64,000 nucleotides of DNA from Leptobrachium leishanense (GCA_009667805.1 CM019069.1:55742422-55806421); one strand, 5' to 3'. Counted from the stretch's first letter, positions 45,241 through 60,601 are shown. Program-made: numbers and translations. The notes: a model not told the origin generated them from the letters alone.

Positions 45241-46781
45241 AGGTGTGCCCAGGTAAAGTGACTACAACCCCTGCACACTGACTACAACCTAAAGTACATA
45301 TGGTTTTGTAAAAATGGAGTCTGATTTGGTGAGATTAATCCTGCTATGATTGCACATGGCTATGGTCGCCATTGACATACAGAGCTTTCACACACTTTGC
45401 AAGAATGATTAAAGCATCAGGGAATTCTATGATGGCAGTCACCTTCTGGCGTTTAGCAAAAAATTAAAACATAAAACAAAAGGAAGAAAATCTAAAAATC
45501 TGATTAAAAGAGGATGCATGGATTCCTCTCGGTCGTATTATGAACAATGTATGACAGACTATAACAGAGTTCTTGGTTTCCAACACCTTTGCTGAAAAAG
45601 GGACAACTCTGCTCCTCCTGCTGCTGAGGGAATGAAATGTGGAAGGAAACAATTAGTATAAGTAATTCACCTGGTTTACTCCAAAACGTTCATTTGTATT
45701 TCACTTATAGAATGCAGGTTGCCAAGTGACCCGCCGTTGCTCCTGAAATCCCACCTTGCTCATATTTGTGTCAGTTTGGTCAATGTATTACTAACTCCTA
45801 CTAGGATGAAGTTACTTAACTCCAGCAAACCTTAATTGCTAGAGAGAAGAACCCACCGGTAGCATCCTGCTACCAAGGTGAAATAAAACAAACTGTGCAC
45901 TCGAGTCCTTCAAATATAATAAGAAAAGAACACATACAAGCTTGAAAATCAACAAGAATTGACCTTTGGAGCACCAGGTAGGTGTAAACGTAATGTTTGC
46001 CCTTGAGAGACTGCACAACTCTTCAATTTTGGGTAGTTTTCTACCCTTTCCTCCACTGAAATGATATTAGATAAAATAAACTACAAAAAAATCATGCATT
46101 TCTAGTAATATCCAAACTTCATCTAGCGCTAAAATATTGTCCTGTATAATTTTTGTATAGATTCTCACCATTCCTGCATGTCAGCCTTCTCCAAAATAAT
46201 AATTATTTTAGCTTGCTTTCCTTAATAAAGTACATAAGAACATTTTGTCTATGGTTCCCCGGTATGCACACTATACTCCAGAGCCAACTTCACAAAAACA
46301 AATACAATAACCAAGGACTGGAATGAAAACTCATACAGAATATTTAAGGTTTATTCAACTTGTTACTAATCTCTTAAAGATTAGTTATCTAGGTCCATCT
46401 GTCCATCTTGATCTTTAAGGACCATGATGTGCGGTTTTGTGAAGCTAACAAAACCAAGTAAAAAGGTTGTTCCATGCTGGAAAAAAGTTGGTTAAGGACA
46501 GAGAATGTTCTACAAATAATTCCATATCTCCTTTAATATAGAAACATATGAATGCAAGGCTTAAAAAAATAAAATGTATATATTGCTGGTATCCTCTATA
46601 GAATATACATATATATATATATACCGTTAATGGGGCTTTACACACACACACAGACAGACTCACACACACACACACAATTAAAACAAGGCAGCATTGAACA
46701 CTCACATTTTCAAAACTCAAAAGAAAGACTTGTTATGATGTGTGTATCTTTAAAAATTGTGGAGACAAATGCTACATCCTA

Positions 46782-48390
<1,609 letters not shown>

Positions 48391-49851
48391 TAAGTGTTCA
48401 CCCATTTAACCTTACAAAGGAAACATTCGTAAAACTTTCACGCTCCATTTCTATTTAACAAACATTATATTTAATGACTTTAGTGCACAGTTTAACAACT
48501 AGGAAATACCAGAAGTACAATATATTTCATAAACCTTTACATGGGAGTATCACAACAAGGTACTCAGGTTTCGGAAAAAGGACCTTACATTCAGTTATGG
48601 TTATTTAATGCCGATGTCAGGGATTTTATGCAGTGTGGTCAATGTTTGTTTTTCTAAGAATCAGCATGTACTTTGTAAAGATTAGTTTCTAGGAGACTGG
48701 AAACTGTAAAGAGCACAACATCTGCCACCAGGGAATTCTGCCACCAGGGTCCATATACGCACCAAGATATCTTATGCGTACATTCCAACATCTAAGGTGT
48801 CATAAAAAAAGACTGTTTGATACATCACAATAAAAAGACAGAAAATATATAGAGGACTGAAGATTTAATTAGCGCAAGTACTCCCTTGGAAAAAAATCTG
48901 ATGAAGAATTATAAAAACCAATGCTAGCTATGCAGCATTAAAAGATTCAATACACCTGGGTGTTTTTTGCAGTTTTAGATAATTGTTTATGTTTGAAACG
49001 TGCTCGAGTGTTTTTTTGACCACCTCCCCCCCCCCCTCTGGATATGTAAAAAGAAGACAACGTGTTAATAAAGTTAAACAAACAATGAATTGCACCGTAC
49101 GTTATTTTTCTGAATCGTTTTTGCAGGAGTGATAGAATCAATTTGGCCATAGTAAAAAAAAATTATAAAGTGTTAAAAACCTATAAATTTCAGGGTTTTT
49201 CACATATGCAGAATCTGTTGCCTAAAAATGAAGCAGAATGTTTGGCCGAAGATTTACAGTTAAGGTTAACCTTGAAAGAAGCACAAATAGTAAACACTAA
49301 CCCAAAACCTAATACTACCAAAGCCCTAAGACTAGAGAGAGAAAAAAAAAGAGCAGCAATTCTATTGGCCCCCGAAAAAGGCTTCTCAAAAACGACGAGA
49401 CGTCAAACATGACATTGAGAGCCTTTTTCAATTCAGTCGTTTTCCTCATGAAGTTTTTAGATGCATCCACAATGGGTCGAATCCCATACGATGATCATGT
49501 TGGTGACGTAGGTTATATCTGTGCCTTATTTTCATTGAGACGCAACTCAGTGTCGCTCATGGTTGCGGGCTTCTCTACGTATAATGGAGAGGAGATTGTG
49601 GCTCTGCTACGAAGCTGTAGGTGTAAGTGAATGTAGATTTTTTTTTTACCAGTGATTTACTCAGGATGGCTTGCCACTCTACCTTCATTGATATTTCAAG
49701 GGTAACTGAATTTAGGCCAATGATTCAACACAAGTGAAAGGCGTGTTAACGATGGTCATGGTGATACAACACCATGTACCTGTGCTTCTCATTGAACCTA
49801 TATAGGCATTTAACTGCTCCAAATATATTACCATTAATAATGGAAGGAGTA

Positions 49852-52353
49852 CAGTGGTACCTCGGTTCACAAACTTAATTGGTTCCACGACTCTGGTCGC
49901 GAACCGAATTGGTCGTGAACCGAATCACATTTTCCCATAGGGTTCAATGTAAATCAGGTTAATCCGTTCTGACCCCTACGAACATGTTCGCGAACCGATT
50001 TTTGGTTGTGAACCAAATCACATTTTCCCATAGGGTTCAATGTAAATCAGGTTAATCCGTTCTGAACCATATGGGGAAAAAAAAATTAACAATGTAAACA
50101 ATGTAAAACTATGAAACAAAGTACAGTATGAAGATAGTGAACACTTACCTTTCTTGGGGCGACGTCTGGCATGGAGGACGGAAAGGTGGGAGGGGAGGAG
50201 GTTATTGGTTGGAGGGAGAGTCCCCCTCCATAATGACATTGGGGAGATCTCCTTCAGGGGTTTCCTCTCTTCTTTGTCTCTTAGCTGCAGGGTCAATTTT
50301 GGTGAAAAATCTGTCTAATGTCACTTGTTTTTTCCTACAGTGCAGAAGACTCCGGAAATGAGAGACCACGTTGTCGTTCATCATATTCAAGACTCTGTTC
50401 GTCACAGTTATGTTGGGGTGGTGCTTCTCAAATAAATCCTGGCACTCATTCCATTTCTCCATTATGGATGTTATCACATCACTGCTAACCTCCTCCTTTT
50501 CTTCCTCTTCCTCAGTGGAATGCTCCTCAACAAGTGCCTTCTGCTGCTCACTCTGGAGTTCAGCAAATTCTTGCGTCGTCAGCTCCTCAGCATGGTCCTC
50601 AACAAGCTCCTCTATGTCTGCACCATCGACGTCCAGACCCATAGTCTTGCCCATAGACACAATCTCTACCACTACCTGTGCATCAGACTCTTCCAGGTCA
50701 CGTTGAGCGACAGATTCTGGCCACAGTTTTCCCCAGGCTGAGTTCAAGGTCCGGTACGTGACCTCTTCCCACGCTTTGTCAATGAGGTTGATGCAGTAGA
50801 GGACATTGAAATGTTTCTTCCAGAACTCTTTCAGAGTCAAAGACGTCTCTTCCGTGACATTAAAACACCTGGTGAAAAGCACCTTTGTGTAGAGCTTCTT
50901 GAAGTTGGAGATCACTTGCTGGTCCATGGGCTGCAGAAGAGGTGTCGTGTTGGTGGGGGGAGGAATTTGACCTTTATGAAGTCATACTCAGCGTCCATAT
51001 CATCCACCAAGGCTGGAGGGTGTGCCGGGGCATTGTCCATCAGAAGAAGGCACCTCTCCGGCAGTTGGTTGTCAGAAAGATATTTTTTCACGGTGGGTGC
51101 GAACACCTCGTGCAGCCATTCCATTAACAATTGTCTTGTGACCCATGCTTTCGTATTGGCCCTCCACATGACAGGCAGTCTGGCCTTGTTCAGATTCTGT
51201 TCCTTGAATGCGCGAGGAGTCTGGGAATGGGACACCAGTAGTGGCTTAATCAGATAGGCGCTTGCGTTCGCACACAGCAAAAGGGTCAGTCTGTCCTTCA
51301 TGGGCTTGTGCCCTGTCAGTGCCTTTTCCTCCTGCGTGATAAAGGTTCCGTTCGGCAGCTTCTTCCAAAAGAGCCCTGTTTCATCGCAGTTGAAGACTTA
51401 TTGAGCGACGTATCCCTCTGCCTTCATGAATTCCACAAAGTCTTTCTTGTAGGCTTCTGCAGCGGCTTTGTCAGAACTGGAAGCCTCACCAGGTCTTATC
51501 ACATTGTGGATGCCACTTCTCTTGCGGAATTTTTCAAACCACCCTCTACTGGCTTTAAATTCATCACTCGAACTTGTGGAGGGGTTTTGCTGCAGCAAAT
51601 CACTGTGTAATTTCCTGGCTTTTTCACTGATCATAGCTTCACTAACACTATCACCAGCCAGATGTTTCTCATTCAACCACACTAAGCTTTTCCACCTCTT
51701 CCAGTACTTGTGTCCTCTGCTTGGTTAACATGGTTACTCCTTTTGTCACATCAGCTGCTTTGATGGCATCTTTATTCTTCAAAATAGTCGAGATGGTCGA
51801 CTTTGCCATCTTGTACTCCGAGGCCAGATCAGTCACACGAATACCACGATCATGCTTTTCTACAATTTCCTTCTTCAATTCAATGGTTATTTTCTTTGAA
51901 ACCTTCTTGTTACCATTCTTGCTCTGCACGTTCTTGTTACCCTCTTTATTCTGCTGCACTTTCTTTTTACCACCATTCTTGCTCTGCACATCCTCGTCAC
52001 CTTCAATAACGCTCTGCACATTCTTGTCACCTCTCTGCACTTTCTTTTTCCCACCACGCTTGTTCTGCACTTTCTTGGGAGCCATGCTGGATTTAATACA
52101 GTACAGTAAAATACCTGCACAGTACTGAACAGTACTGTGCTACGAAGCACACAAAAAAACTTCACACCTTCAGCCCTGTCTGCGACCACGATCGAGTACA
52201 GGAAGTACGTGTACAGTACAGGAAGCCACATGGCTGCAGTCGTGTTCGTAACCCGAGGCGGAGTTCGTGAACGGAGGTAAAATGTTGACAAACTTCCTGG
52301 TCGCAAACCGAATTGTTTGTGAACAGGGGCGTTCGTGAACCGAGGTACCACTG
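49852..52353 (-). mobile_element. Tigger/pogo-type transposon (2502 bp)
   Basis: CAGTGGTACCTCGGTTCAC at the left and GTGAACCGAGGTACCACTG at the right, flanked by TA (49850-49851, 52354-52355). These are typical Tigger ends. Subterminal repeats of TTCGCGAACCGA / GTCGCGAACCGAATTGGTCG type occur at both sides (49895-50040, 52250-52335). The transposase runs on the minus strand with three lesions. Confidence 0.88.
50202..52085 (-). pseudogene. Tigger transposase (CENP-B/pogo type) with two frameshifts and one stop
   Basis: ATG at 52085 (MAPKKVQNK). Residues 1-60 are a lysine-rich run of about ten-residue units ending in VQ. Then the CENP-B N-type HTH (IELKKEIVEKHDRGIRVTDL, STISTILKNKD), a frameshift near 51680, the second DNA-binding half (WLNEKHLAGDSVSEAMISEK, SRGWFEKFRKRSGI), an in-frame TAA near 51397, then the DDE domain: FNCDETGLFWKKLP (first Asp), LLLMDNAPAHP (second Asp), a frameshift near 50945, and QPMDQQVISNFKK (third Asp, so a DDD triad as in pogo/Tigger). 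The C-terminus is acidic (STEEEEEKEEVSSD) and ends at 50202. About 627 codons, full length. Confidence 0.85.
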
Positions 52354-52545
52354 TATATTGTTGATGTTTCTGAACTACACCTCCAATGATTCTCTGGCCA
52401 TTTATTGCATTCAAAGAATTCTGGGAATTGTAAGCAATATACATCTGGGGGGACACAGTTTGAGATTCCTGCTTTAGACTATGCATTAGTATGACAAAAT
52501 TCAAAGGTGTTCCTATACTTAACCAAAATTGGTGATTGCCCAAGA

Positions 52546-53408
52546 CATGGGTCAGCATCCAAGGCCCTCCAGATGTTTTCTAACTACAGCTCCCATGATG
52601 CTCACCCACTCATTAGGTTTGTGGAGACTCGTGGGAAATGTAGATTCAAAACAGCTGGATGGCTAAGGTTGCTGACCCCTTGCAACAGATCTCAGTGCCC
52701 GACTGGGTCACATCTGCCAAAGCCGTTTCCTTGCTGGACCCCTCATGTTCTCCTCATGACTCTCGCGCTTTTCTCACGGTCCTTAGCTGCAGCTTAAAGA
52801 TGGGTACACGTAGAGAGTCTTGCTAGTGTCCCCCAGAAATAAGCAGTGGCTGTATATCTGGAGCTGTGAGTTGGAACAGCGACCAGAATATAGCTGCTAC
52901 CCAAACTGACTGCATGTAGGGTCAAAATAGAACTGTTTTTTTTAATCAGGGACACACACACACATTTATACAGTCACACATGGGTCATTTACATACACAA
53001 AACTTCCCCTAGAAACTGCTGGCGGACCCAACCAGACCAAAACAAACAACGCAACACATTTGCTTCTTGGAATTTGAAAACTAGTTCGATTACGTACCAA
53101 CAGTGAAATCAAATATTATGTAACATCTCTAACGAGGCAGGATAATGGTAATCAGGATGATAAACAAGATAGAGACAGAGAACACATTCCTCAGACAGGG
53201 TAGACTGGAAGTCGAATTCCTTTCAACAGATACACAAGGACCGGGCAATAGACGGTAGACAATAGCATTCTTGCATAATCACAGATTACACCTAACATTC
53301 TGCACAGGAGAGGGCAATGAACTAAAATCGATTATGGGGCCTGCACCCTACAAATATGCCTCCATGCCCATGCACCCCAAGTCCAAAGTGACTTACGCCA
53401 CACCCCTG
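52546..53408. mobile_element. hAT-type MITE split by a solo LTR
   Basis: CATGGGTCAGCATCCAAGGC at the left; GGCTAAGGTTGCTGACCCCT + G at the right once the LTR is removed. Flanks GCCCAAGA and GCCTAAGG are a mutated 8-bp duplication (6 of 8). The stem includes AACTACAGCTCCCATGATGC against GTGGGAAATGTAG. Related to 34084-34202 and 56886-57022. Confidence 0.65.
52681..53402 (-). mobile_element. Solo LTR (722 bp), minus orientation
   Basis: Minus strand starts TGTGGCGTAAGTCAC (53402) and ends CTGTTGCA (52681), with perfect 5-bp duplications CCCCT at 52676-52680 and 53403-53407. It is the same family as 33501-34287: both contain CTTTGGACTT..GGTGCATGGGCATGGAGGC and CATTTGCTTCTTGGAA-type blocks. This copy lacks the hAT insertion and so shows the LTR's normal length. 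Confidence 0.78.
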
Positions 53409-53670
53409 GCCTAAGGATTCACACAAACAGGGGCCTTACGTCACTGTCTGCAATCTCAATATACACACGACATGGAGCAAGGTGCACACCACATAAAAAG
53501 AATAAAAAAAATTAGGTCTTCTAAACTACAACAAAAAATATCAAAAATATGCATAGGATCAAATGCAGTGGATATGCTATATTGTTCTCCACCTACACAT
53601 TATCAACTCTAGGCATTCTCAGAAAATCATATAAACACACAGAATATGACACCTACTAAAAGACTCTTAA

Positions 53671-54073
53671 CCTCCCTGGCGGTCTATTTATTCTGAAATT
53701 TCTTGTCTAAAAGCGGTCAATTTATTTATTTATTCCCCCCCAGCGGCATCCCGAGTGTGGCTCGGGGTTAAATCCCTATGTTGGAAGCGGTAACCCCGAG
53801 CAACACTCAGGATGCCGCTTGATACATCACCTCTCCCTGCGCTCACTCGATGTCCCCCAGTCTCCTCCGGCGATCGCGACCTCATTACTTCCTGCTTCCT
53901 CCTCGCGAGAAGGAATCCTGGAAGTATGAGGTCGCGATCGCCGGAGGAGACTGCAGAGATCAGCGAGGGAGCGCAGGGAGAGGTGATGTATCCAGCCCGA
54001 GTGTGTCTCAGGGTTACCGCTCTCAGCGGTGAAATTTAACCCCGAGACACGCTCTGGAACACCACCAGGGAGG
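53671..54073 (+). mobile_element. TTAA MITE, E family, complete copy
   Basis: CCTCCCTGGCGGTCTATT after TTAA (53667-53670), ending ACCACCAGGGAGG before TTAA (54074-54077). 403 bp with two large hairpins: around the GAGGTCGCGATCGCCGGAGG palindrome (53865-53950) and the CGGTAACCCCGAG / CTCGGGGTTA pairing. TTAA plus CC-start suggests a piggyBac-like MITE. Confidence 0.78.
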
Positions 54074-54203
54074 TTAAAGACAAATGCATGTAGCTCATAA
54101 TCATGAGAAAACAAAAAGCAACAATGACCTCCACAAACCTCATAAAAAAAAGGAATCCAAAAGGCAATAAGATCTGCACGAAACATACAAAAAATTATAG
54201 GGC

Positions 54204-54306
54204 GCCCCCGATAAGTACTATACGCAGCGACCAGGTACCCCAACTTTTCAGCCTTTGTCAAGGGTTGGGGTACCTGGGTTCTGCGTATAGTACTTATCGG
54301 GTGGGG
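54204..54306. repeat. 103-bp foldback
   Basis: CCCCCGATAAGTACTATACG + CAG and CTGCGTATAGTACTTATCGG pair, followed inside by CCAGGTACCCCAAC and GTTGGGGTACCTGG; the loop is TTTTCAGCCTTTGTCAAGG. Near-perfect apart from 4-5 bases. No target duplication identified. Confidence 0.8.
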
Positions 54307-54339
54307 CATCTTGCACCTTTTTTTTGTCTATTACTTGTT

Positions 54340-54555
54340 TATTGGCAATGACCGGCTGGATGGAGTAGAGGTAACATCACTGCTCTATAAACGTGGAGAC
54401 TGTGGAACACAGGTTCAATCCCGGCAAGAGCACCTCTCCAGTAAGTGTCCTTGGGCAAGACACCTAATGGTACATAATCGTCACCCAGGACACACTTGAA
54501 AACGAGAGAAATCTCAATGTATCCTTCCTGGTAAAATACTTTCTCAAAAAAAAAA
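54340..54555 (+). mobile_element. tRNA-derived SINE with LINE-shared tail
   Basis: AGGTTCAATCCCGGC (54411-54425) is a clear pol III B box; an A-box-like AGAGGTAACATCACTGCTC lies about 45 bp upstream. The 3' part ACTTGAAAACGAGAGAAATC / TCAATGTATCCTTCCTGGTAAAATAC is identical in family to the retroposon tails at 9938, 14883 and 31409 (reverse complement), and it ends in an A run at 54547. Not a functional tRNA gene. Confidence 0.65.
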
Positions 54556-55185
54556 AAAGAAGGTTGGCCAATGCTATAGATAGCACCCGGTAAAATTCAT
54601 TGTGCAATACAATGGTCTTTTTTTTTTTTAATATATGCACACGACACCCACACAAAATAAACGCCGACATTCATATACCCCTTTCTACCAATAGAGACGT
54701 GTTGCTTATACAGGCTGCCTAAGGCAAAATTAAAAGTTCTAAACAAAAAGGAGAAAACCAAATCAAACTATATTTAAACAGTCCATATAGAATGAACCTT
54801 CTCTCTATGTAATGTGTTAAAGCAGTGCATGATGGCACATTACATGGCAGTACATTCACACACAAACAACAAAACTACTTTAGAAATTAATGATTGTACA
54901 GGGCAGGTTTCTTTTACCATGATAACGCTTGCTTGTTGAAACCAGGAAGCATGTGCGGTCAAACAGAAATAATGCTATATAAACACACTCCTTGGAAACA
55001 TTTTACTGGTTTTCAGTCAGAACAATAGGAAACCTAATCTAGGGTTAACAGTTTTCTCAAAAAGGATTTTAAACAAGCAGGGAAAAAACAAAATAACCCA
55101 TCATCTAATATCTGGACGTCTGTAGCAAATGATATAAAATCAAAGCCCACAGCAAAACACATAAATTGGGTAAAAGGAATATTAA

Positions 55186-55804
55186 AAGGGATACTCTAGG
55201 CAACATGACCACCTAAGCGTTTTTAGGTGGTCATGATGCCCTGAGTATGCCCTCGCCTTTCCCCCCTCCCTCCACTCAGCCGATCGGCTGAAAAAGCTGA
55301 AAACAGCTGAGAGACGCAGAGAACTTTACTCCGCCCTCCCAGCTGTCAGTCAGCAGAGCGGGATTCACATTTCCCGCTTCTGCCGACTATTGCCGAATAG
55401 GAGACGTCATCGCGCTGAAAGCGCGATGACGTCTCCAACTCGCCGCAGTAGCTGGCGGCAGCGAGCCGCCAGCATAGTCTGCAGCTAGGATTAGTGTTGC
55501 GCGCATCCTCTGCGCGTAACACTAATCCAATTAGAAGAGGAAGCCTGCTGATTGGCTGGCTTACGTGAGAGGCGCGCATGCGCGCTTCTCACATAAATCA
55601 TTAGCCAAGTTACAGAGTTAGAAGGATGGGAGCGGAAGAGGAGGGAGGGGAATATAAAAAAAAAAAAAACGTTGTTGGAAAGAAGTGGTTTTTAGGGTAA
55701 GTATTACATTAAAAAAAATATATATATACACACAATAACTAGGTAGGGAATAGGTATATTTTAATGTAAGAAAAAGGGGGGGATTTTTAGCCTAGAGTGT
55801 TCCT
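55186..55804 (-). mobile_element. T2/Kolobok-like MITE, copy 3 (reverse)
   Basis: AAGGGATACTCTAGGC after TTAA (55182-55185) and GCCTAGAGTGTTCCT before TTAA (55805-55808). 619 bp, reverse complement of the 22245-22864 type including the GCGCGCATGCGCG hairpin (55571-55585 region) and the CATCGCGCTGAAAGCGCGATG hairpin at 55407-55427. Confidence 0.76.
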
Positions 55805-56116
55805 TTAAATTCGAGAGTTGTAATTGACTTTATAACATTGTCAGCAGTCTATTTTGAGCGTGTCTACCATATCGTTAGAACCTGAAGGATGGTTCCAAAA
55901 GTGGAGGGTTTCCCTGGTCAGGAAGGCAGTCAGTTCCCTTTTTTACAGCTTTCCAGGGATGCATACAGTTTTGGTTGAGGTGCGCTGATCATCCAGTCCC
56001 TTTAAAATCAGAAGAATTGATAGGCAAATGTGTGGCTGTGAACAAGCTTATCCAGTGAGCTGTACCTTTTGTCAAGTCAAATCAGAAAAGTGCTGAGGGT
56101 GAAAAGGTGAGTTTAA

Positions 56117-56644
56117 GGGAACAGACTCTGCCCAATTATATTTTACTTTTTATTTTTCGGATGAATTTACTCACCTTTTCTACCGCGGCACGCATCCTCC
56201 TCTTCTGCTCAGGGACTCCTGAACCCAGAAATCCCGAGTCTTTTTTGCGCAATTTGCTTTCCCTGCGCAGCATAGGGAACGCAAATTTCACACTGCAGCG
56301 GGACTTGAGAATATAACGTACGCAAGTACCATAAAATTTGCACAGACTGAAAGATCAGAGCTGCGCACATGTGCAGCTCTGATCCACAGCAGCCTCCTCT
56401 CTGAGTCTGATCACTAGCGCGTTTGGTCTCAAGAGATCGTAACGTTTGAGAGTGCCGATGTCTGAAGTGACTGACAGCTGGGAAGTTCAAACCTCCTAGC
56501 TGCCTGATCCTGCAGAGGGGGGGGGGGATCTATCCACCTCACCCTGCAATTTAAACAATTCTGGGGACCTGGGAGGGGGGAGAATACTCCCCACACCCTG
56601 GCCATTTTAAAAAGCTAAAAAGGTCATGTATGCAGAATATCCCT
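56117..56644. mobile_element. Possible T2-like MITE (diverged)
   Basis: GGGAACAGACTCTGCCC after TTAA (56113-56116) and ATGCAGAATATCCCTT next to TTAG. Inverted similarity is limited to AAGGGA and CTGC. The isolated left end at 3064-3080 (AAAGGGATATTCTGC) matches the inverse of this right end. Confidence 0.4.
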
Positions 56645-56885
56645 TTAGCATTCTGGTCTGAAAAACAGCCCCCCACCTTTTTAGCCTGTTGTTCTTTTAA
56701 ACTCTAGTTGAAGCGTGTAAATGTCAGTGATTCAAAGTCACACTATTCGGAGTGTATAGTAATCTGTAGTGTGTTGGGGATGTCCAAGTGGTGTTTGAGT
56801 TAAGTGATGTGCCTTGCGACCTGTCTGGACAATCTGAAGAGTTTTCCTTCCTAGTTAAAAAGTATAGGAAGTGTTAATTTACAGT

Positions 56886-57022
56886 CAGGGGTGTTCAACC
56901 TTGGCCCTCCAGTTGTTTTGGAACTACCTCATCCATGATACTTAGCGACTCATTAGGTCGACAGAGCTTTGTGGGAAATGTAGTTCCAAAACAACTGGAG
57001 AGTCAAGGTTGAGCAACCCCTG
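56886..57022. mobile_element. hAT-type foldback MITE
   Basis: CAGGGGTGTTCAACCTTGGC and CAAGGTTGAGCAACCCCTG pair, with CCAGTTGTTTTGGAACTAC against GTAGTTCCAAAACAACTGG. 137 bp. No clear 8-bp duplication (TTTACAGT versus GGTTCTGG). Confidence 0.65.
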
Positions 57023-59536
57023 GGTTCTGGTTCGCACAAAGCTTAACTTGCAGTTGACGTTGCTTGTTTATGGCGAAGTCTCCATTGGCAGAATAATCTT
57101 GACTCATACATCCAGTTTCTACTAGTTTGAAACCCACACGTTTTCCCTGCAATACATCACTAGACGCCCGGGGTGAAGGGACTGACTCAGTTTTGACTTA
57201 ATTGGGATAGCAATAACACTTTGGACTCTGAGTAGTAGTTTCTGGAGCAAATGATTTCTATATGTGGCTGTCATAGGTGTTTTACAAAGCACAAAGTGCG
57301 GAGAAGGCAGCACATTCAGTTCTGGATTAGACATTTTGGCATTTATTGGCCCCCTGGTTCATCAAACAGAAGAATACCAAAAAGCCAAAGCTTCCAAATA
57401 TGTGGCTCTACTCCTTGAAGTCTACAATACAAATATCAAATCCCTAATCATAACACTTAAATCTATAGTCTTCTCACTATAATAATCTTCAAACTTTGTG
57501 TACCTCGTTACATTGACGGCCATGGCACACTGTCTAATCACACAAAGAATTTACATTTGCATATCACAGTAATGTGATACGGTATTTGTCCTATATAAAA
57601 TGAAAAGCTACAATTACCTAGCCTTCATTTAACATACAGACTTACCAGAAGAAAAATCATTGACTTAATAATCAATAGGTTTTCACTTATGGGTTTCTGG
57701 TACCAAGCCGATCAGGTTACTGATGACTCGAGATATTGATGATATTTACCAGCAATGGGCATGAGAATTAGTAAGGTGAAAGTGCTAGTTTTTCATACGT
57801 TGCTTGCGAATATTAAGCGGACAAGCTCCATGAAACTGCAGATACCACCACAAAACGAGCAGATGTTTCAGGGGTCATCTGTACAAAAACATAGGCATAT
57901 GTGATGGAAATGTGATACTATCATGGAATCAGTGTCTAAAATAATAGAACTTCCTTATGGCACTGTGGCAGTATGGGTTTCACACACACTATTCATTTTG
58001 CTTTAGCTTTGTGTGCAAAAAGGGATAAAAGGTGAATCTTCCAGCCAACATTGCACTTAAAAAGCGCACAATTCCCATAAATACACTGGTAAACAGATGC
58101 TATTCATAATATCAATATCACCAAAGAATAGCAAGCTGATATGCCAGACAGACCACATTAGGATAGGCTCTCATTCACAAGTATGTCCTTATGGATAATT
58201 ATTACCTAATAATCTATGAAATTTATGACAATTCAAAAATGTTGCTTATGTTCTAAGGAAAACGTATTTAGTGATTAGCAATACGTTATGAATAGGTTAG
58301 ATGTCCATCCTGCATTTTATAGACATTATTTATCAAAGATTCTGCCACAGGCTAGAGGAGAATTTTGGGGGCTGTAGTCAAAACCTGAAGAGGTAAAAAT
58401 ACATCCAGGGGCCTTTTTCTCTATGTAGCCGAGACAGTGCTTCACAGATATTTACATATTAAGTGTTGCAGTGTTTTTACACAATTTTTATATTTGAACA
58501 GATATTTAAAAGGTAGTTTTTGGATGATCTGCATTGTTATCAAGAGACCCAACCTCAGAAATCCACTCTGCAGAACAAATACCAAACACCTGTACAATAT
58601 GTCAAAACTATAAAAGAGGTTGGACGGTAGAATTGGAATCTAAAATGAATACTGAAATTTCCCAAAATATATATCATTACAATGAGAATTTGTTTTAAAT
58701 AACAAAAGGTTGTTTTAGCACTTCTGTCTTTATAGGCATAATATTCTACATCAAAATCTCTTTGTAGGAGTTTATGCTTTATTCTTCAACATCAACTCAG
58801 CCCTAATTTGGTAACTCCATAAATTAGCCTTCATTTAATCTGTAGCGTTAGTACGACTATCACTAAATAGTTTACGTTCTACGATAGCAATAATGTGGAA
58901 GGTTAACTTGTGGTCTTTGATATGTGGCAACCTGATGTAAAAACAGAAGCTGTCTAAAACCAGTACAAGAAATCCTTGAAACCTGAAATTACCCTAAATG
59001 CATTAACACAAAACATACCTTGAATATTTTTACAGCACCTTCACATTAACTGCTGGGCTACACCAATCAGGAGCCTAATTTTGGACCATGGAGGCCAATA
59101 TATTATTGGGATTTGTATTGGACCATGCCCGGTAATTTCATTCATCACGTCAGCTGAAAGGAACACGCTCACTATGGTGATAGCACGTTTTTAAACAGTA
59201 TTGCAAGAGAGTCGAACTGAGGCATTTATACAGTTTACTCTTGCATAGCACAGCCCTGACAGATAAAGAGCCATCAAGAAGGCTCGCTCAGAGCACAATC
59301 CACCTACCAGCAATATACAGTGATGGCCGAAATTATTGGCACCCCAGACATTTTTCCAGAAAATCAAGTATTTCTCACAGAAAAGTATTGCAGTAACACA
59401 TGTTTTGCTATACACATGTTTATTCCCTTTGTGTGTATTGGAACAAAACAAAAAAAGGGAGGAAAAAAGCAAATTGGACATAATGTCACGTAAAAACTCC
59501 AAAAATGGGCTGGACAAAATTATTGGCACCCTTAAC

Positions 59537-60561
<1,025 letters not shown>

Positions 60562-60601
60562 GCTTAGTGTGGCACACACTGACACACAATGCAAAGACTA
60601 A

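Noticed and set aside
49143..49630. Two adjacent plus-strand open frames (89 and 73 codons)
   Set aside because: They join no known domain; the sequence may be an old retroposon piece but I could not support any family.
52187..52558. Upstream part of the 223-codon minus frame (51887-52558) as a Tigger N-terminal extension
   Set aside because: It crosses the Tigger terminal inverted repeat and is in a different frame from the HTH; the ATG at 52085 fits better.
54411..54425. Possible tRNA gene (B-box AGGTTCAATCCC)
   Set aside because: No cloverleaf or acceptor pairing; head of a SINE with a LINE-type tail.
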